Part shown: positions 16,979 through 25,468 of the stretch, piece after piece
Layout: the number at the start of each line of letters is the position of its first letter
Numbering within the stretch: position 1 is the stretch's first letter
DNA from: Citrobacter enshiensis
GTDB lineage: Bacteria > Pseudomonadota > Gammaproteobacteria > Enterobacterales > Enterobacteriaceae
Direction of reading: 5' to 3'
Assembly (NCBI RefSeq): GCF_029338175.1
Contig: NZ_CP119862.1
Location: 1,116,001-1,180,000, forward strand
Length of the DNA stretch: 64,000 bases
The notes under the pieces: generated by a model
Told to the model about the DNA's origin: nothing
Seen by the model: the letters and a program-made list of their open reading frames with translations, nothing else
Database searches by the model: none
Made by a program: the position numbers and the translations under genes

Positions 16979-18535
16979 TCAATCAGGATTCTTTTTGACA
17001 AAATCGGTAAATTTCTTGACTATTTCCTTCCTTGCAGCTTTATCGGCCAAAATTTCATTAATAACATTCGGCAAGTCTTTTAAGAACTCATTTGCTCTCT
17101 GCTTACAGATTTTTCGACCATTTAGATTTTTGACGAACTTAACAATGTTGGATTCGTTAATGTCTTTAACTTCGGACTTCTTGACTTCATTGCGAAGGTA
17201 GGTCCAAAAATTATCGCTCGAAAGCTTGCTTTCGGCAGTCTGGATGTCATCAGCCAAATCATAAAAATCTGGGATAACTATATCGTATAAACTCATATAC
17301 TTCATAAGACTTTCAAAATCATTACACAAAATTTTATTTAGCAATTTTATCTTTCTGAATACTGGTATTTCATCAGAAACAGCCATATCACAAACTGGCA
17401 GGAGATCTAGCATTAACATAATTGCTTCTTGTTCTATGTCTGCTTCAACTAGTTTTCCGTGAGCAACAATATTTCGTATAACAGGGAACTTGAAGGAGTA
17501 ATATTCAAAATAAATGAAACCATGGATGCTATCTTTCAAAATTCTTAGCTTTTCATTGATTGATGATATATCAAGCCTTGATTCATCAATTCCTAATTCA
17601 GTGCATATGTCATGGAATATACCTTCAATTTGCATGGGAAGCATATTAACAACTGACACATAATCTTCATTCTTATAATGACTGATGATGACTGAGAGGA
17701 CATCGCGCCTTTTTCCTATAATATGACTAGTTAAAAAATAACCTTCTATTTTATCGAGTGCACAGTCAAGTCCTTCAATCTCACCAGAAATGAATCCTTT
17801 TGCGAACTCATAAAATTTTTCTTTGTCATTTTTGTAGAGACTATTAATTAGAGTGTATTGAGGTAAAGGTAAATCTAGAAATTTGTTCGACATAACAGTC
17901 ATTTGTTCAACATCAAATGAATCTAAATTAGAGAACATTATCCCGCGAGAATAGCTATAAGGCATTGGACCAGTAAAAAAACCCAACGTTGGTAGCAACG
18001 TATAATGATGTTGACATTTTAATAAGGCATAATCCTCCAGATCTTCTGCTAAAAACTTTAAAATTTCGTCTTTAGCCGATTGATTTTTATCTCTGTAGTA
18101 CTCATATAAGTTTCTGTCATAACGCTCCTCACCATTTAACCAGCCGGATATTTTCTTTTTTTCCTCAAGCCCCTTAAGGTGAGCATTAATTAGTTTGAGT
18201 TGACTGTCGATTTTTTGCAGATCATCACTGGCGTGATAGAATAGGTCTAAAACCATATCGCGAGGTTCTTTCTCTAACCCCACATACCACTTTGCAATAT
18301 ATTTATAAAATTCGTTTTCATCTTCAGTCACATCCTGTATGCCAGACTCATTGATGAAGTTCAGGCGAACCTGAGAGAAATCAATTTTAAATGAATTTAA
18401 CCCCAAGGTGTAATCAATAAATTGCCTTCCAATCTGCCTCAGTGTCATGCGGCTTTTATTGTGTTTTTCAAATGCATCATACGAAAGATGGTATAGTTCA
18501 CCAATAGTTATTTCTTTGAGTTTTTTCTTACTCAT
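16979..18535 (-). CDS. Protein with C-terminal HEPN-type R-x4-H motif
   Basis: A 518-residue, highly charged, helical protein without membrane segments. Residues 354-359 read RNIVAH within FPVIRNIVAHGKL, preceded by QIEGIFHDIC (302-311). This combination is typical of HEPN nuclease folds, where Arg and His form the RNase site. The rest is not recognised; residues 430-518 are Lys-rich. The DNA is much more AT-rich than the yfjP side, and the gene is the first item in the variable block. A role as an RNase-type abortive infection protein is inference. Its start follows a GGTGGGG ribosome binding site. Confidence 0.6.
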   Translation of the reverse strand: MSKKKLKEITIGELYHLSYDAFEKHNKSRMTLRQIGRQFIDYTLGLNSFKIDFSQVRLNFINESGIQDVTEDENEFYKYIAKWYVGLEKEPRDMVLDLFYHASDDLQKIDSQLKLINAHLKGLEEKKKISGWLNGEERYDRNLYEYYRDKNQSAKDEILKFLAEDLEDYALLKCQHHYTLLPTLGFFTGPMPYSYSRGIMFSNLDSFDVEQMTVMSNKFLDLPLPQYTLINSLYKNDKEKFYEFAKGFISGEIEGLDCALDKIEGYFLTSHIIGKRRDVLSVIISHYKNEDYVSVVNMLPMQIEGIFHDICTELGIDESRLDISSINEKLRILKDSIHGFIYFEYYSFKFPVIRNIVAHGKLVEADIEQEAIMLMLDLLPVCDMAVSDEIPVFRKIKLLNKILCNDFESLMKYMSLYDIVIPDFYDLADDIQTAESKLSSDNFWTYLRNEVKKSEVKDINESNIVKFVKNLNGRKICKQRANEFLKDLPNVINEILADKAARKEIVKKFTDFVKKNPD

Positions 18536-18891
18536 AACCCCACCATTATATTTATTTCGTCAAATACAAAACTTAACAAAATCATATCACATTTTATGAA
18601 TATTTATATAACAAATTGAAAAAACTTAATCGTATCATATCGCAACAATGTTTTCGGGATTGATTATTAGTCTATTGGAATGGAGTAATAGCTTCGAAAG
18701 AGAAGTAACCTGACGATAGGATAATATGTTATTAACTTTACAATGCACAACTAAATATACCAAAATATTGTCATGACTTAAGTTGCATCATGACCATCCC
18801 TGCTGACAGATGCAAATTTTTCGTTGTAATGTCATCATTGTGAATAAGCATCAAAAAGTTGAATGTCTTTTCTTCGCTCATAAGGGACAAC
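18536..18891. other. AT-rich gap with no recognisable gene
   Basis: About 350 bp between the HEPN-motif gene (reading left) and the recombinase pseudogene (reading right). It probably contains both promoters. No open frame with family resemblance was found. Confidence 0.5.
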
Positions 18892-18930
18892 CATACTCAA
18901 ATCTCCCACATTGCAGGAGATTTGAGTATG
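18892..18930 (+). promoter_or_regulatory. Inverted repeat covering RBS and start codon of the recombinase
   Basis: A perfect 15-bp inverted repeat: left arm CATACTCAAATCTCC (18892-18906), 9-base loop, right arm GGAGATTTGAGTATG (18916-18930). The right arm contains the ribosome binding site GGAGA and the ATG. Folding of the mRNA would hide both, which is a translation-off arrangement. Confidence 0.8.
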
Positions 18931-19494
18931 AACACGTCACCGTGGAACAAAGACCGTATCATCGGCCAAAAAAGACCACTTCAGATATCTCATATTTGGG
19001 ATATCCGAATCCGGCTTGAACTGGAAGGTAAAACGCGCGATTTAGCTCTGTTCAATATGGCCCTGGACAGTAAGCTTCGAGGCTGTGATCTGGTCAAACT
19101 CAAAGTATCTGATGTTGCATATGGTAGCTATGTTTCAAGCAGAGCAACGGTGTTGCAACAGAAAACCGGTAGCCCTGTGCAATTTGAGATAACCAAAGGG
19201 ACAAGAGAAGCTGTTGCTTCATTGATAAAGCTTGGCAATTTGCATAGTAAAGACTTCTTGTTTCGGTCTCGGGTCGGAACTAATCAGCACATTTCAACCC
19301 GGCAATACAACCGAATCTTCCATGGGTGGGTAGAAAAGCTTGGTCTCGAAGATTCGCTTTACAGCACACATTCCATGAGAAGAACAAAACCTTACCTGAT
19401 CTACAAGAAAACCAAGAACCTCTAGGTGATCCAAACCCTGTTGGGCCATCAGAAACTGGAAAGCACAGTCCGTTATCTGGGCATTGAAGTCTGA
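18928..19494 (+). pseudogene. Small tyrosine recombinase with in-frame amber stop
   Basis: A single-domain tyrosine recombinase of about 188 residues. It has the first catalytic Arg in SKLRGCDLVKLKV, HSMRR (H-x-x-R box), then after the stop TLLGHQKLESTVRYLGIEV with the final His and the nucleophilic Tyr. A TAG at 19423 separates the H-x-x-R box from the last two catalytic residues, so the product ends inactive unless suppressed. It has no N-terminal arm-binding domain. Start ATG at 18928 follows GGAGA inside a hairpin. Confidence 0.85.
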
Positions 19495-19517
19495 GGTTAT
19501 CAGGGCTGCAACAGCAG

Positions 19518-19535
19518 CTCTGTGCCAATAGCGGA
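19518..19535. repeat. Dispersed repeat, TGTGCCAATAGCGGAC form
   Basis: One of four copies of a TGTGCCAGAAGCGGAC-like word in the variable block. The others are near 16853-16870 (TGTGCCAGAAGTGGAC), 20745-20761 (AGTGCCAGAAGCGGAC) and 23028-23044 (CGTGCCAGAAGCGGAA). This copy lies 25 bp after the recombinase pseudogene. Confidence 0.6.
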
Positions 19536-19833
19536 CGCGGAACACCTCTGTTCGGATGCCAAAATTTAATAAACCACTTCAACCAGCCTGAACGGGGAAG
19601 TAGGTTGGCAAGAACATTATCGTGACAAGGATTATGTCTTCCTTGGCCGGAATCCTCTCCGGATGGTCAGACAGACCGCGCCGCCGTAAAAACAGCATCT
19701 ACCGCCTCAACCGCGGCCACGGTGCTCGCTATAGTGCGTACACTGCCTGCCCCCCAAGCGCTGGGTGCGGCCGTTCTGCAACCTCGGATTTAATATCTCA
19801 GGAAATTCATCGTTGTATCAGGAGATACAGACC

Positions 19834-20517
19834 ATGCCGTTTGACTGGAAAGATCTTATCACACCCGTCGTGACCGTCACTGCGGTCTGGCTCGGGGCCA
19901 GAATCGCATTAAGCAATGATATGCGTAAAAAAGTGATGGATCTGGAAACTACAAGGCTAGAACGGCTAGCACTTGAGTGCGACAGTAGTTTGAATAATCT
20001 GCACAAGTACTGCAGTCGGATCGAGAAAATTCTTGAGGATCTATCCGGAGGATATACCAAGAGAATCACCTTGGCGGACGTGACGCAATGTCTGAAAAAA
20101 TCAGCGGACGCAGGAACCGTAATCGATATCAAATCAGCACAACAGTTTCAGAATACGCTGGAGCTTCACCGTCAGGCCGATTTTGAGGAATGGAAAGCGC
20201 TCATCCTTCCATTGCTGGTACACATCAACATAGTACTTGCCTCCCCATCGCTGTCTACCGATGACTGTACGGAAGAGCTAAGCCGTCTGTACTGGAGATC
20301 TGAACAGGTAAAAAGTTATAATGAAGCACTGGCTGTGCTGGCTGGTCCGCTGCCTAGTTACCGGCAACAGCTGTTTAAGCGCATCGGCTATGATTACCAA
20401 GCATTACTGCACCCCGCTCCCCTGAATGTATGGGTGATTACACGCAAAGTCTGCCACTCGATCCGGGATTTCGTCAAATACAGCCCGTCAGCGTCGCGAA
20501 ACAATATGCGGCAATGA
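19834..20517 (+). CDS. Hypothetical protein with N-terminal membrane anchor
   Basis: About 227 residues from the ATG at 19834, which follows AGGAGA; an earlier in-frame ATG at 19765 has no such site. One hydrophobic segment near the N-terminus (LITPVVTVTAVWLGARIAL) is followed by a helical cytoplasmic part rich in Leu, Glu and Arg (coiled-coil tendency about residues 30-75). Family not recognised. It lies alone between the recombinase pseudogene and the TM/DGQHR operon. Single-TM proteins with helical cytosolic parts are common in defence loci, but nothing in the sequence fixes a function. Confidence 0.6.
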   Translation: MPFDWKDLITPVVTVTAVWLGARIALSNDMRKKVMDLETTRLERLALECDSSLNNLHKYCSRIEKILEDLSGGYTKRITLADVTQCLKKSADAGTVIDIKSAQQFQNTLELHRQADFEEWKALILPLLVHINIVLASPSLSTDDCTEELSRLYWRSEQVKSYNEALAVLAGPLPSYRQQLFKRIGYDYQALLHPAPLNVWVITRKVCHSIRDFVKYSPSASRNNMRQ

Positions 20518-21083
20518 TATCACTTTAGCTGGTAGCGTTTCACTCATGGCCTGCCTGCAATATGACGGTACCGCATGGTTATTTCCCGAAGTATGACCCT
20601 GGTGCTCCGGGGGAATTTGCTCCCTATATAAAAGTCAAGTAATCGGTGGTGGTTGATACATCGATGAATAAGCCACAACTGCGAAGTGTTCTGACCATAA
20701 CTGGCGGTCCGTCCAGTTATGGTCTGAGGGGGGCGAACCTCCTCAGAGTGCCAGAAGCGGACATTGCTTACATCATTGTAAGTTTGTTTATGAAAAAATC
20801 ACAGCGACCAAATGCCAAAAAAACACGAAATCAGTGATTTGTTAATTACTTAGCTCATGCTATATAAGTTCACAAGCTTACTATAAGGTAGTATTATCAT
20901 TCTAAATTAAGCAAGCGGTTTTAGGGCCTGGAGACATGAGTCAAGTATCACTTAGTGTTAAAAATGTTGTCTAATTATAACATCGAATTTTTTGATGATT
21001 ATAATTTCATTGTTTGAATAGGGTAAACGGTTATTAATTGATAGTTACATATTGTCGATAAGTTTAAATAAAGAGTGCATAAC
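20518..21083. other. Gap upstream of the TM/DGQHR operon
   Basis: About 560 bp. It contains one copy of the dispersed GTGCCAGAAGCGGAC repeat (about 20745-20761), preceded by GAGGGGGGCGAACCTCCTC, itself a small stem. The last 200 bp are very AT-rich and probably hold the operon promoter. No gene seen. Confidence 0.5.
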
Positions 21084-21683
21084 ATGAGTAAAGACTGGCA
21101 AATATTAAAGAAATCCTTTTCCTATCCATTCGATGCGATAAGAAAAAACAAAAGAGAGTTTTTTATTTGGATCGTTTTTACAGTTATTTGCGGGCAAATG
21201 GGGATTATTGCAAATATAATCATAAGATATTATTCACATTCAATACCACTAGATCAATCTATTTACATAGAAGGTTCGTCAGGGAGTTTTTACACATTTT
21301 CCATTGCATTAATAGCTTCTGCCCTTGGGCCTATGTTTGTAACTTTTTTTAGTTCAAAACTTGAATTTAAAACAATAAAAATCATATCAATAATATTATT
21401 GATAATTTTATTGCAATTATCAGGAATAATATACGCTGCCACGCAATCAAAGGATTTAATCCTACCAAATTCTAATGATTTAACATTCGGTCTAACTCAA
21501 CCTATAATTTATGTTATTTCTATAGTCTTAGTAGGCTATACATTTGGCGTATTAAAACTTAACGCTACTGCACATACAGATATAGATGATGAAAGTTATA
21601 TAGAAAAAGAAGATGCAACAGTTATAGATCAGACAATGGCAACCAATGAAGTAACTGATGATGGTAAAGGAGTTATGATATGA
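21084..21683 (+). CDS. Four-TM membrane protein, first gene of DGQHR operon
   Basis: A 199-residue protein from the ATG at 21084 (AAGAG upstream at a spacing of 8; a GTG at 21075 is less likely). Four hydrophobic segments are visible: IWIVFTVICGQMGIIANIII, SIALIASALGPMFVTFF, IISIILLIILLQLSGIIYAA and PIIYVISIVLVGYTFGVL. An acidic C-terminal tail of about 40 residues (DIDDESYIEKEDATVIDQ) follows. Its stop overlaps the start of the DGQHR gene by 4 bp, so they are translationally coupled and probably work together. Family not recognised. Confidence 0.75.
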   Translation: MSKDWQILKKSFSYPFDAIRKNKREFFIWIVFTVICGQMGIIANIIIRYYSHSIPLDQSIYIEGSSGSFYTFSIALIASALGPMFVTFFSSKLEFKTIKIISIILLIILLQLSGIIYAATQSKDLILPNSNDLTFGLTQPIIYVISIVLVGYTFGVLKLNATAHTDIDDESYIEKEDATVIDQTMATNEVTDDGKGVMI

Positions 21684-22729
21684 AGTTGAAATATATTGAA
21701 GTTAATCAACCAATCGGTACTTTCTATTTAACATCAATAAGAGCCATTGACTTGCTCGATATAGTTAGAGTTGATCGTCGTAGAGATTTCGAGTTTGGTG
21801 TGCAAAGGGATATTTCATCATCAAGAGTTTCAGAAATCGCAAAGTACACTAGTGAGCCAGATGCGACTTTTCCAACGCCGATCATAATTTCCGTCGATGA
21901 TTCATCCAATTTAAAAATGGATGATACCTATTTTTACTTTGAGTCTGAAGTGGTTATAGGTGATGTTATCGATGGTCAGCACAGATTATGGGGAATTAAA
22001 AATTCCTCTAATGCTAAACTTTTTGATCTACCTGTTGTTTTAATGTTTGATCTTACTGATGAAGAAAAAGCCTATGTTTTCTCAATTATTAATAGTAAAC
22101 AAACTCGTGTAAATCCATCAATTGTATATGATTTATTTTCGCTTGCAGAACGCAGGAGTCCCCAGAAAACATGCCACGAAATCGCGAGAGGAATAAACAG
22201 TAATCCTGATTCCCCTTTTTATAAAAAGCTAAAAATGCTTGGAAAAAAGGAAATAAACCAAGATAATGCATCATTATCACAAAGCACTTTCATTAAATAT
22301 CTTATCCAACATATTTCAAAAAAACCTGATGATGATGCAAGAATGTTAAAAATGGATCTGCCATTAACACCAAATGATCAGTGTATATTCCGCGATTATT
22401 TTATCGAAGAAAATGACGCTGTAATTCAAAAAATAATATTGAATTATTTTAATGCTATTAGCAATGTCTATCCAGTTGAGTGGAGTACACCAAGGGAATA
22501 TTATTTAAGTAAACTCACAGGGTATGCAGCATTAATGAAAGCCTTCCCTGTAATATATTTAAAGGGCATTAAAGAAAAAACATTGAATTATGACTTTATG
22601 CTGAGTGAAGTAAGTAAAATAAAAAGAAATCTTGCAGCGAGAGGTATTAATTTTAAAGCGGGTGAATTTGGTACTAATGAATCTGAAATAAATAAGCTTG
22701 CGAAAAATATCATTGATTCATGTAGTTAA
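21680..22729 (+). CDS. DGQHR-domain protein
   Basis: A 349-residue protein with the hallmark motif D98-G-Q-H-R102 (IGDVIDGQHRLWGIK). It continues as in the family with PVVLMFDLTDEEKAYVFSIINSKQTRVNPSIVYDLF. DGQHR domains are found in DndB (control of phosphorothioate modification) and DpdB (7-deazaguanine DNA insertion), and in many uncharacterised mobile-element proteins. No dnd or dpd genes are present here, so this is a stand-alone use of the domain, coupled to a membrane protein. DNA is about 35 percent GC, unlike the island backbone. Confidence 0.85.
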   Translation: MKLKYIEVNQPIGTFYLTSIRAIDLLDIVRVDRRRDFEFGVQRDISSSRVSEIAKYTSEPDATFPTPIIISVDDSSNLKMDDTYFYFESEVVIGDVIDGQHRLWGIKNSSNAKLFDLPVVLMFDLTDEEKAYVFSIINSKQTRVNPSIVYDLFSLAERRSPQKTCHEIARGINSNPDSPFYKKLKMLGKKEINQDNASLSQSTFIKYLIQHISKKPDDDARMLKMDLPLTPNDQCIFRDYFIEENDAVIQKIILNYFNAISNVYPVEWSTPREYYLSKLTGYAALMKAFPVIYLKGIKEKTLNYDFMLSEVSKIKRNLAARGINFKAGEFGTNESEINKLAKNIIDSCS

Positions 22730-22743
22730 GCAAGTTACGTGGG

Positions 22744-22766
22744 CGGGGGAGTTTTTTTCTCCCCCG
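22744..22766 (+). terminator. Terminator of the TM/DGQHR operon
   Basis: Perfect 8-bp stem CGGGGGAG/CTCCCCCG with a loop of seven T, 14 bp after the DGQHR stop codon. Confidence 0.75.
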
Positions 22767-23330
22767 AACTGTTATTCTCGAATGCAAATCAAAAACTGCC
22801 AAGATTTGTAATTTATTGAAATTAATAAAATATTTTAATAAAAGAGAGTTAGCTTGTGATACATCAGATTAGTTGTGCTGTACGATAGAAAATGAGAGAA
22901 CTCAAGTCCGCATTGTGAATGGTTTTTGAGCTGAAAACATCGCTAAGACCATGAAAAGTATTGGAGAAGCAGATTTTAATGTCCGTTCCTCGCTCAGAGC
23001 GGACCTTCTGCTCAGTGAGTTAGTCCGCTCCGTGCCAGAAGCGGAAGTAGCCTGCCTGACAATATGGGAATCACACTGCCTGCGAAACGAGCACTTGGCA
23101 GTACACTCAAAACCAGAGTAAATAATCCGCGACTACTGAAGAGATAAGCATGTCTGCCAGGGAATTATCCAAAATGGGCGCTGCGAAAGTGGCGCTAAAA
23201 CAAGTAACTGCGGCCATTCTGTTATAGGAAAAGGGCTCGTTGGAGAGGTGGAGTACTGTTTTTATCACGACACCGCGGCGACGCTTAATCCGGCAGGTAT
23301 TGCAACCTCCAAAGCTGTTGTTCGCGGATG
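22767..23330. other. Gap with degenerate repeat, no gene
   Basis: About 560 bp of decayed sequence. It includes a copy of the dispersed repeat in a longer palindromic setting near 22986-23044 (GAGCGGAC and GTCCGCTC words on either side). The open frame on the minus strand (23107-23511) has no family resemblance and overlaps the phosphotransferase remnant antisense, so it is not accepted. Confidence 0.45.
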
Positions 23331-23339
23331 TTTCAGAAG

Positions 23340-23729
23340 TGCAATGATGTTTTGTTTCGTTACCACATCTTGATCTCTGGCGACAGCAATGCGGGTAATT
23401 GGGAGAAGAAGGGAGAATGGCGATTTGGTGCTTTTCGATTGGGAGATATTCGGGAAAGGCAGTCCCGCTAAAGACCTGGCCTCTCTGATAAAAGGGATGG
23501 GAACCCGACAAATGTTTATTGATATTGCTGAGCGCTATTGCCAGCTATCGGGTCATCATGATTTTCATAGCCTGGTGAGAGAGATTGTTATTGCCAAAGC
23601 CTAGATCGTCACCGAAGTGATTGTGCTACTTTATGAGCGGCCAAACAACCGCCTTTCCCTTATATCTCAACTGGTACAGGGAGCACCTTCCAGGCCAATA
23701 TGTTATGAATGATTAAGAAGCGTTAAAGG
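23340..23729 (+). pseudogene. Aminoglycoside/choline phosphotransferase-family remnant
   Basis: The 3' half of an APH-fold kinase. The catalytic-loop sequence GDSNAGNW is followed, after a 1-base frame change near 23400, by NGDLVLFDWEIFGKGSPAKDLASLIKGMGT, which contains the metal-binding D-W-E of the family. An in-frame TAG at 23602 interrupts the C-terminal part (IVTEVIVLLYERPNNRLSL follows). The N-terminal lobe is missing. It is a dead fragment and gives no resistance. Confidence 0.65.
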
Positions 23730-23859
23730 ATGCGGCCCGTTATAAACAAAGATACGCCAGCGTAAGATTATTTCCCGGGCGCTTAGTCAGCCAGCCATCG
23801 TCCCGGGATGATTTAAATCATTCTCGACATTTTATTTCTGATTTTCGTTGGTCAGATTT

Positions 23860-24399
23860 TTATTTATCGATTAAACGGGCGTTAAGATTCCGATAAAGAA
23901 CTTTCATTTTTCGGACATTCTCTTCATCGTAAGCCATCAGCACATCAGGTGTTAACAGCTGATGAGTAATGAAGACTAAATATTTAACCCCTTCGATGTT
24001 TACAAATTCAACATCTTTACTGAGGTAACCGCTGTACTCTTTCGTCTTAACGGCGTCACTGACGACTTCCACATCACCCGGTGAAGACTGCCAGGCCAGG
24101 AAACGATCAAATAATGCATCCCATGCAGGCAAAAGCGTCTTATTAGTATATCCGTGGTAGCCCATGCCGCTTCCTAAGTCGACCGCCAGTCTGGCATATT
24201 CTGGCGGATCCTCAACCCTGATAAGGGTTTGTCCACGATTAGGGTATTTTATCGTGCGATCTTTTGTCACACTGATATATTGAAAATCAGTACGGTAAAA
24301 ATCAAAGGGTTCAATGCGCAAGCTTTTATATACAGAATGACAGCCAGTGACCAAAGCAGAAATGAGTAACATTCCAATTAAAAACGTTATTTTTTTCAT
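23860..24399 (-). CDS. Small lipoprotein of unknown function
   Basis: A 179-residue protein from the ATG at 24399: a lipoprotein signal MKKITFLIGMLLISALVTGC with lipobox LVTG-C20, followed by a globular part with YRTDFQYISVTKDRTIKYP. The residue after the Cys is His, so outer-membrane sorting is expected. Family not recognised. It faces leftward, isolated between two pseudogenes. Confidence 0.65.
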   Translation of the reverse strand: MKKITFLIGMLLISALVTGCHSVYKSLRIEPFDFYRTDFQYISVTKDRTIKYPNRGQTLIRVEDPPEYARLAVDLGSGMGYHGYTNKTLLPAWDALFDRFLAWQSSPGDVEVVSDAVKTKEYSGYLSKDVEFVNIEGVKYLVFITHQLLTPDVLMAYDEENVRKMKVLYRNLNARLIDK

Positions 24400-24935
24400 G
24401 TTAAAATCCCTTGTAGTACGAATATCTTCCTTCAGGCCGACGGTAAACACTGAAGCTGATACATGATAAACTCCCCCAGTTTAAACGGGGTTAAGTCTAT
24501 TTATCGGAAAACCGGCTGCTTTCTTTAGCAATATCAACATCCAATTGGGCAGGGCAGACATATCGCAATTCGCGTTACGTCTAAAAGCCTGATCCAATGA
24601 AATCTTTGTTTGGTCATTCACCTGGTCAGGGCAATTCCTCTCAGAAAAGCGTCAGCTTTCGTCTGGCGAAAACGTTATCTCCTCGCTCAAAGCAACCTGT
24701 CCGCTTGCCCATCATTTTTGTCGGCGATGGTCAGGTGAATAGGCAGACAAGCGAATGCAAATCCTCAAACGGCATCTCAATCAGGGTACTGGTAGCGAAC
24801 CTAGAGCAGAGCGACCCGCGAAATGGGGATGCCAACTTGCTTAAGCTTCATTATGATAAATTGACCGTTTCAGGTAATTGAAAACATCAACACTGGTGCT
24901 TAAGAATGGCTATTAGATGTTTGACTAGGGGGGCC
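24400..24935. other. Gap without accepted gene
   Basis: About 535 bp. An open frame at 24597-24881 (94 residues, plus strand) has no recognisable family and only weak coding character. I see no repeat or RNA gene. Confidence 0.4.
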
Positions 24936-25381
24936 ATGAGCAGGTTCAAGGATTTTATGAATAGTGATGCTGGCGCTCGCGCCCACTATGAGAAACGCAA
25001 ACGGCAGCGCGTGTATATCTACATTGACAATATTGAGCCGTAATCAAAGAAAATGCCCGAAGCCGAACGGGATAAATTCCAAGAAGCGTTAGCCGAACAG
25101 CTAACCACTTTGAAACGAGCTACATTCACAGGCGACGTTGCACTGAAAATTGATCTTGCGACGACAAGTAAGAGCGCGCCGCAAGCACACACCATCGCTT
25201 AGAACTTGTTGGATCTCCTCGGTGTACGCCGCTCGAATGTGAAATGGCCACGCCGACACCTCTTGTATAAAGATGACCGACAAATTCAGGCACTCTCCGT
25301 TTGTTGTAGCCACGGAGAAACCTCTCCTGCTATCAGCCTTCAGGGTAAGCTCAGGATTAGCGGTGCTATTATTTCAGTGTG
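24936..25381 (+). pseudogene. Gene with two in-frame stops, possible RusA-like remnant
   Basis: One continuous frame reads MSRFKDFMNSDAGARAHYEK at its start. A TAA at 25041 and a TAG near 25200 interrupt it, after which it continues with NLLDLLGVRRSNVKWPRRHL and LYKDDRQIQALSV. The layout (D-x-x-N-like helix, then DDRQI) faintly recalls RusA-type resolvases, but this is a weak guess. The frame stays open apart from the two stops, which points to recent decay. It is cut at the 3' side by the insertion sequence at 25440. Confidence 0.5.
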
Positions 25382-25468
25382 AATTTATATTGTGTATCAG
25401 TTCAGATAATTCCTATGCAACTCGTAATATTAAAGTTGCTGACCTGCCCCCAGTATTAGATACAACCA

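Noticed and set aside
24597..24881. A 94-codon plus-strand frame
   Set aside because: No recognisable family, no strong ribosome binding site, surrounded by decayed genes. Left as unassigned gap.
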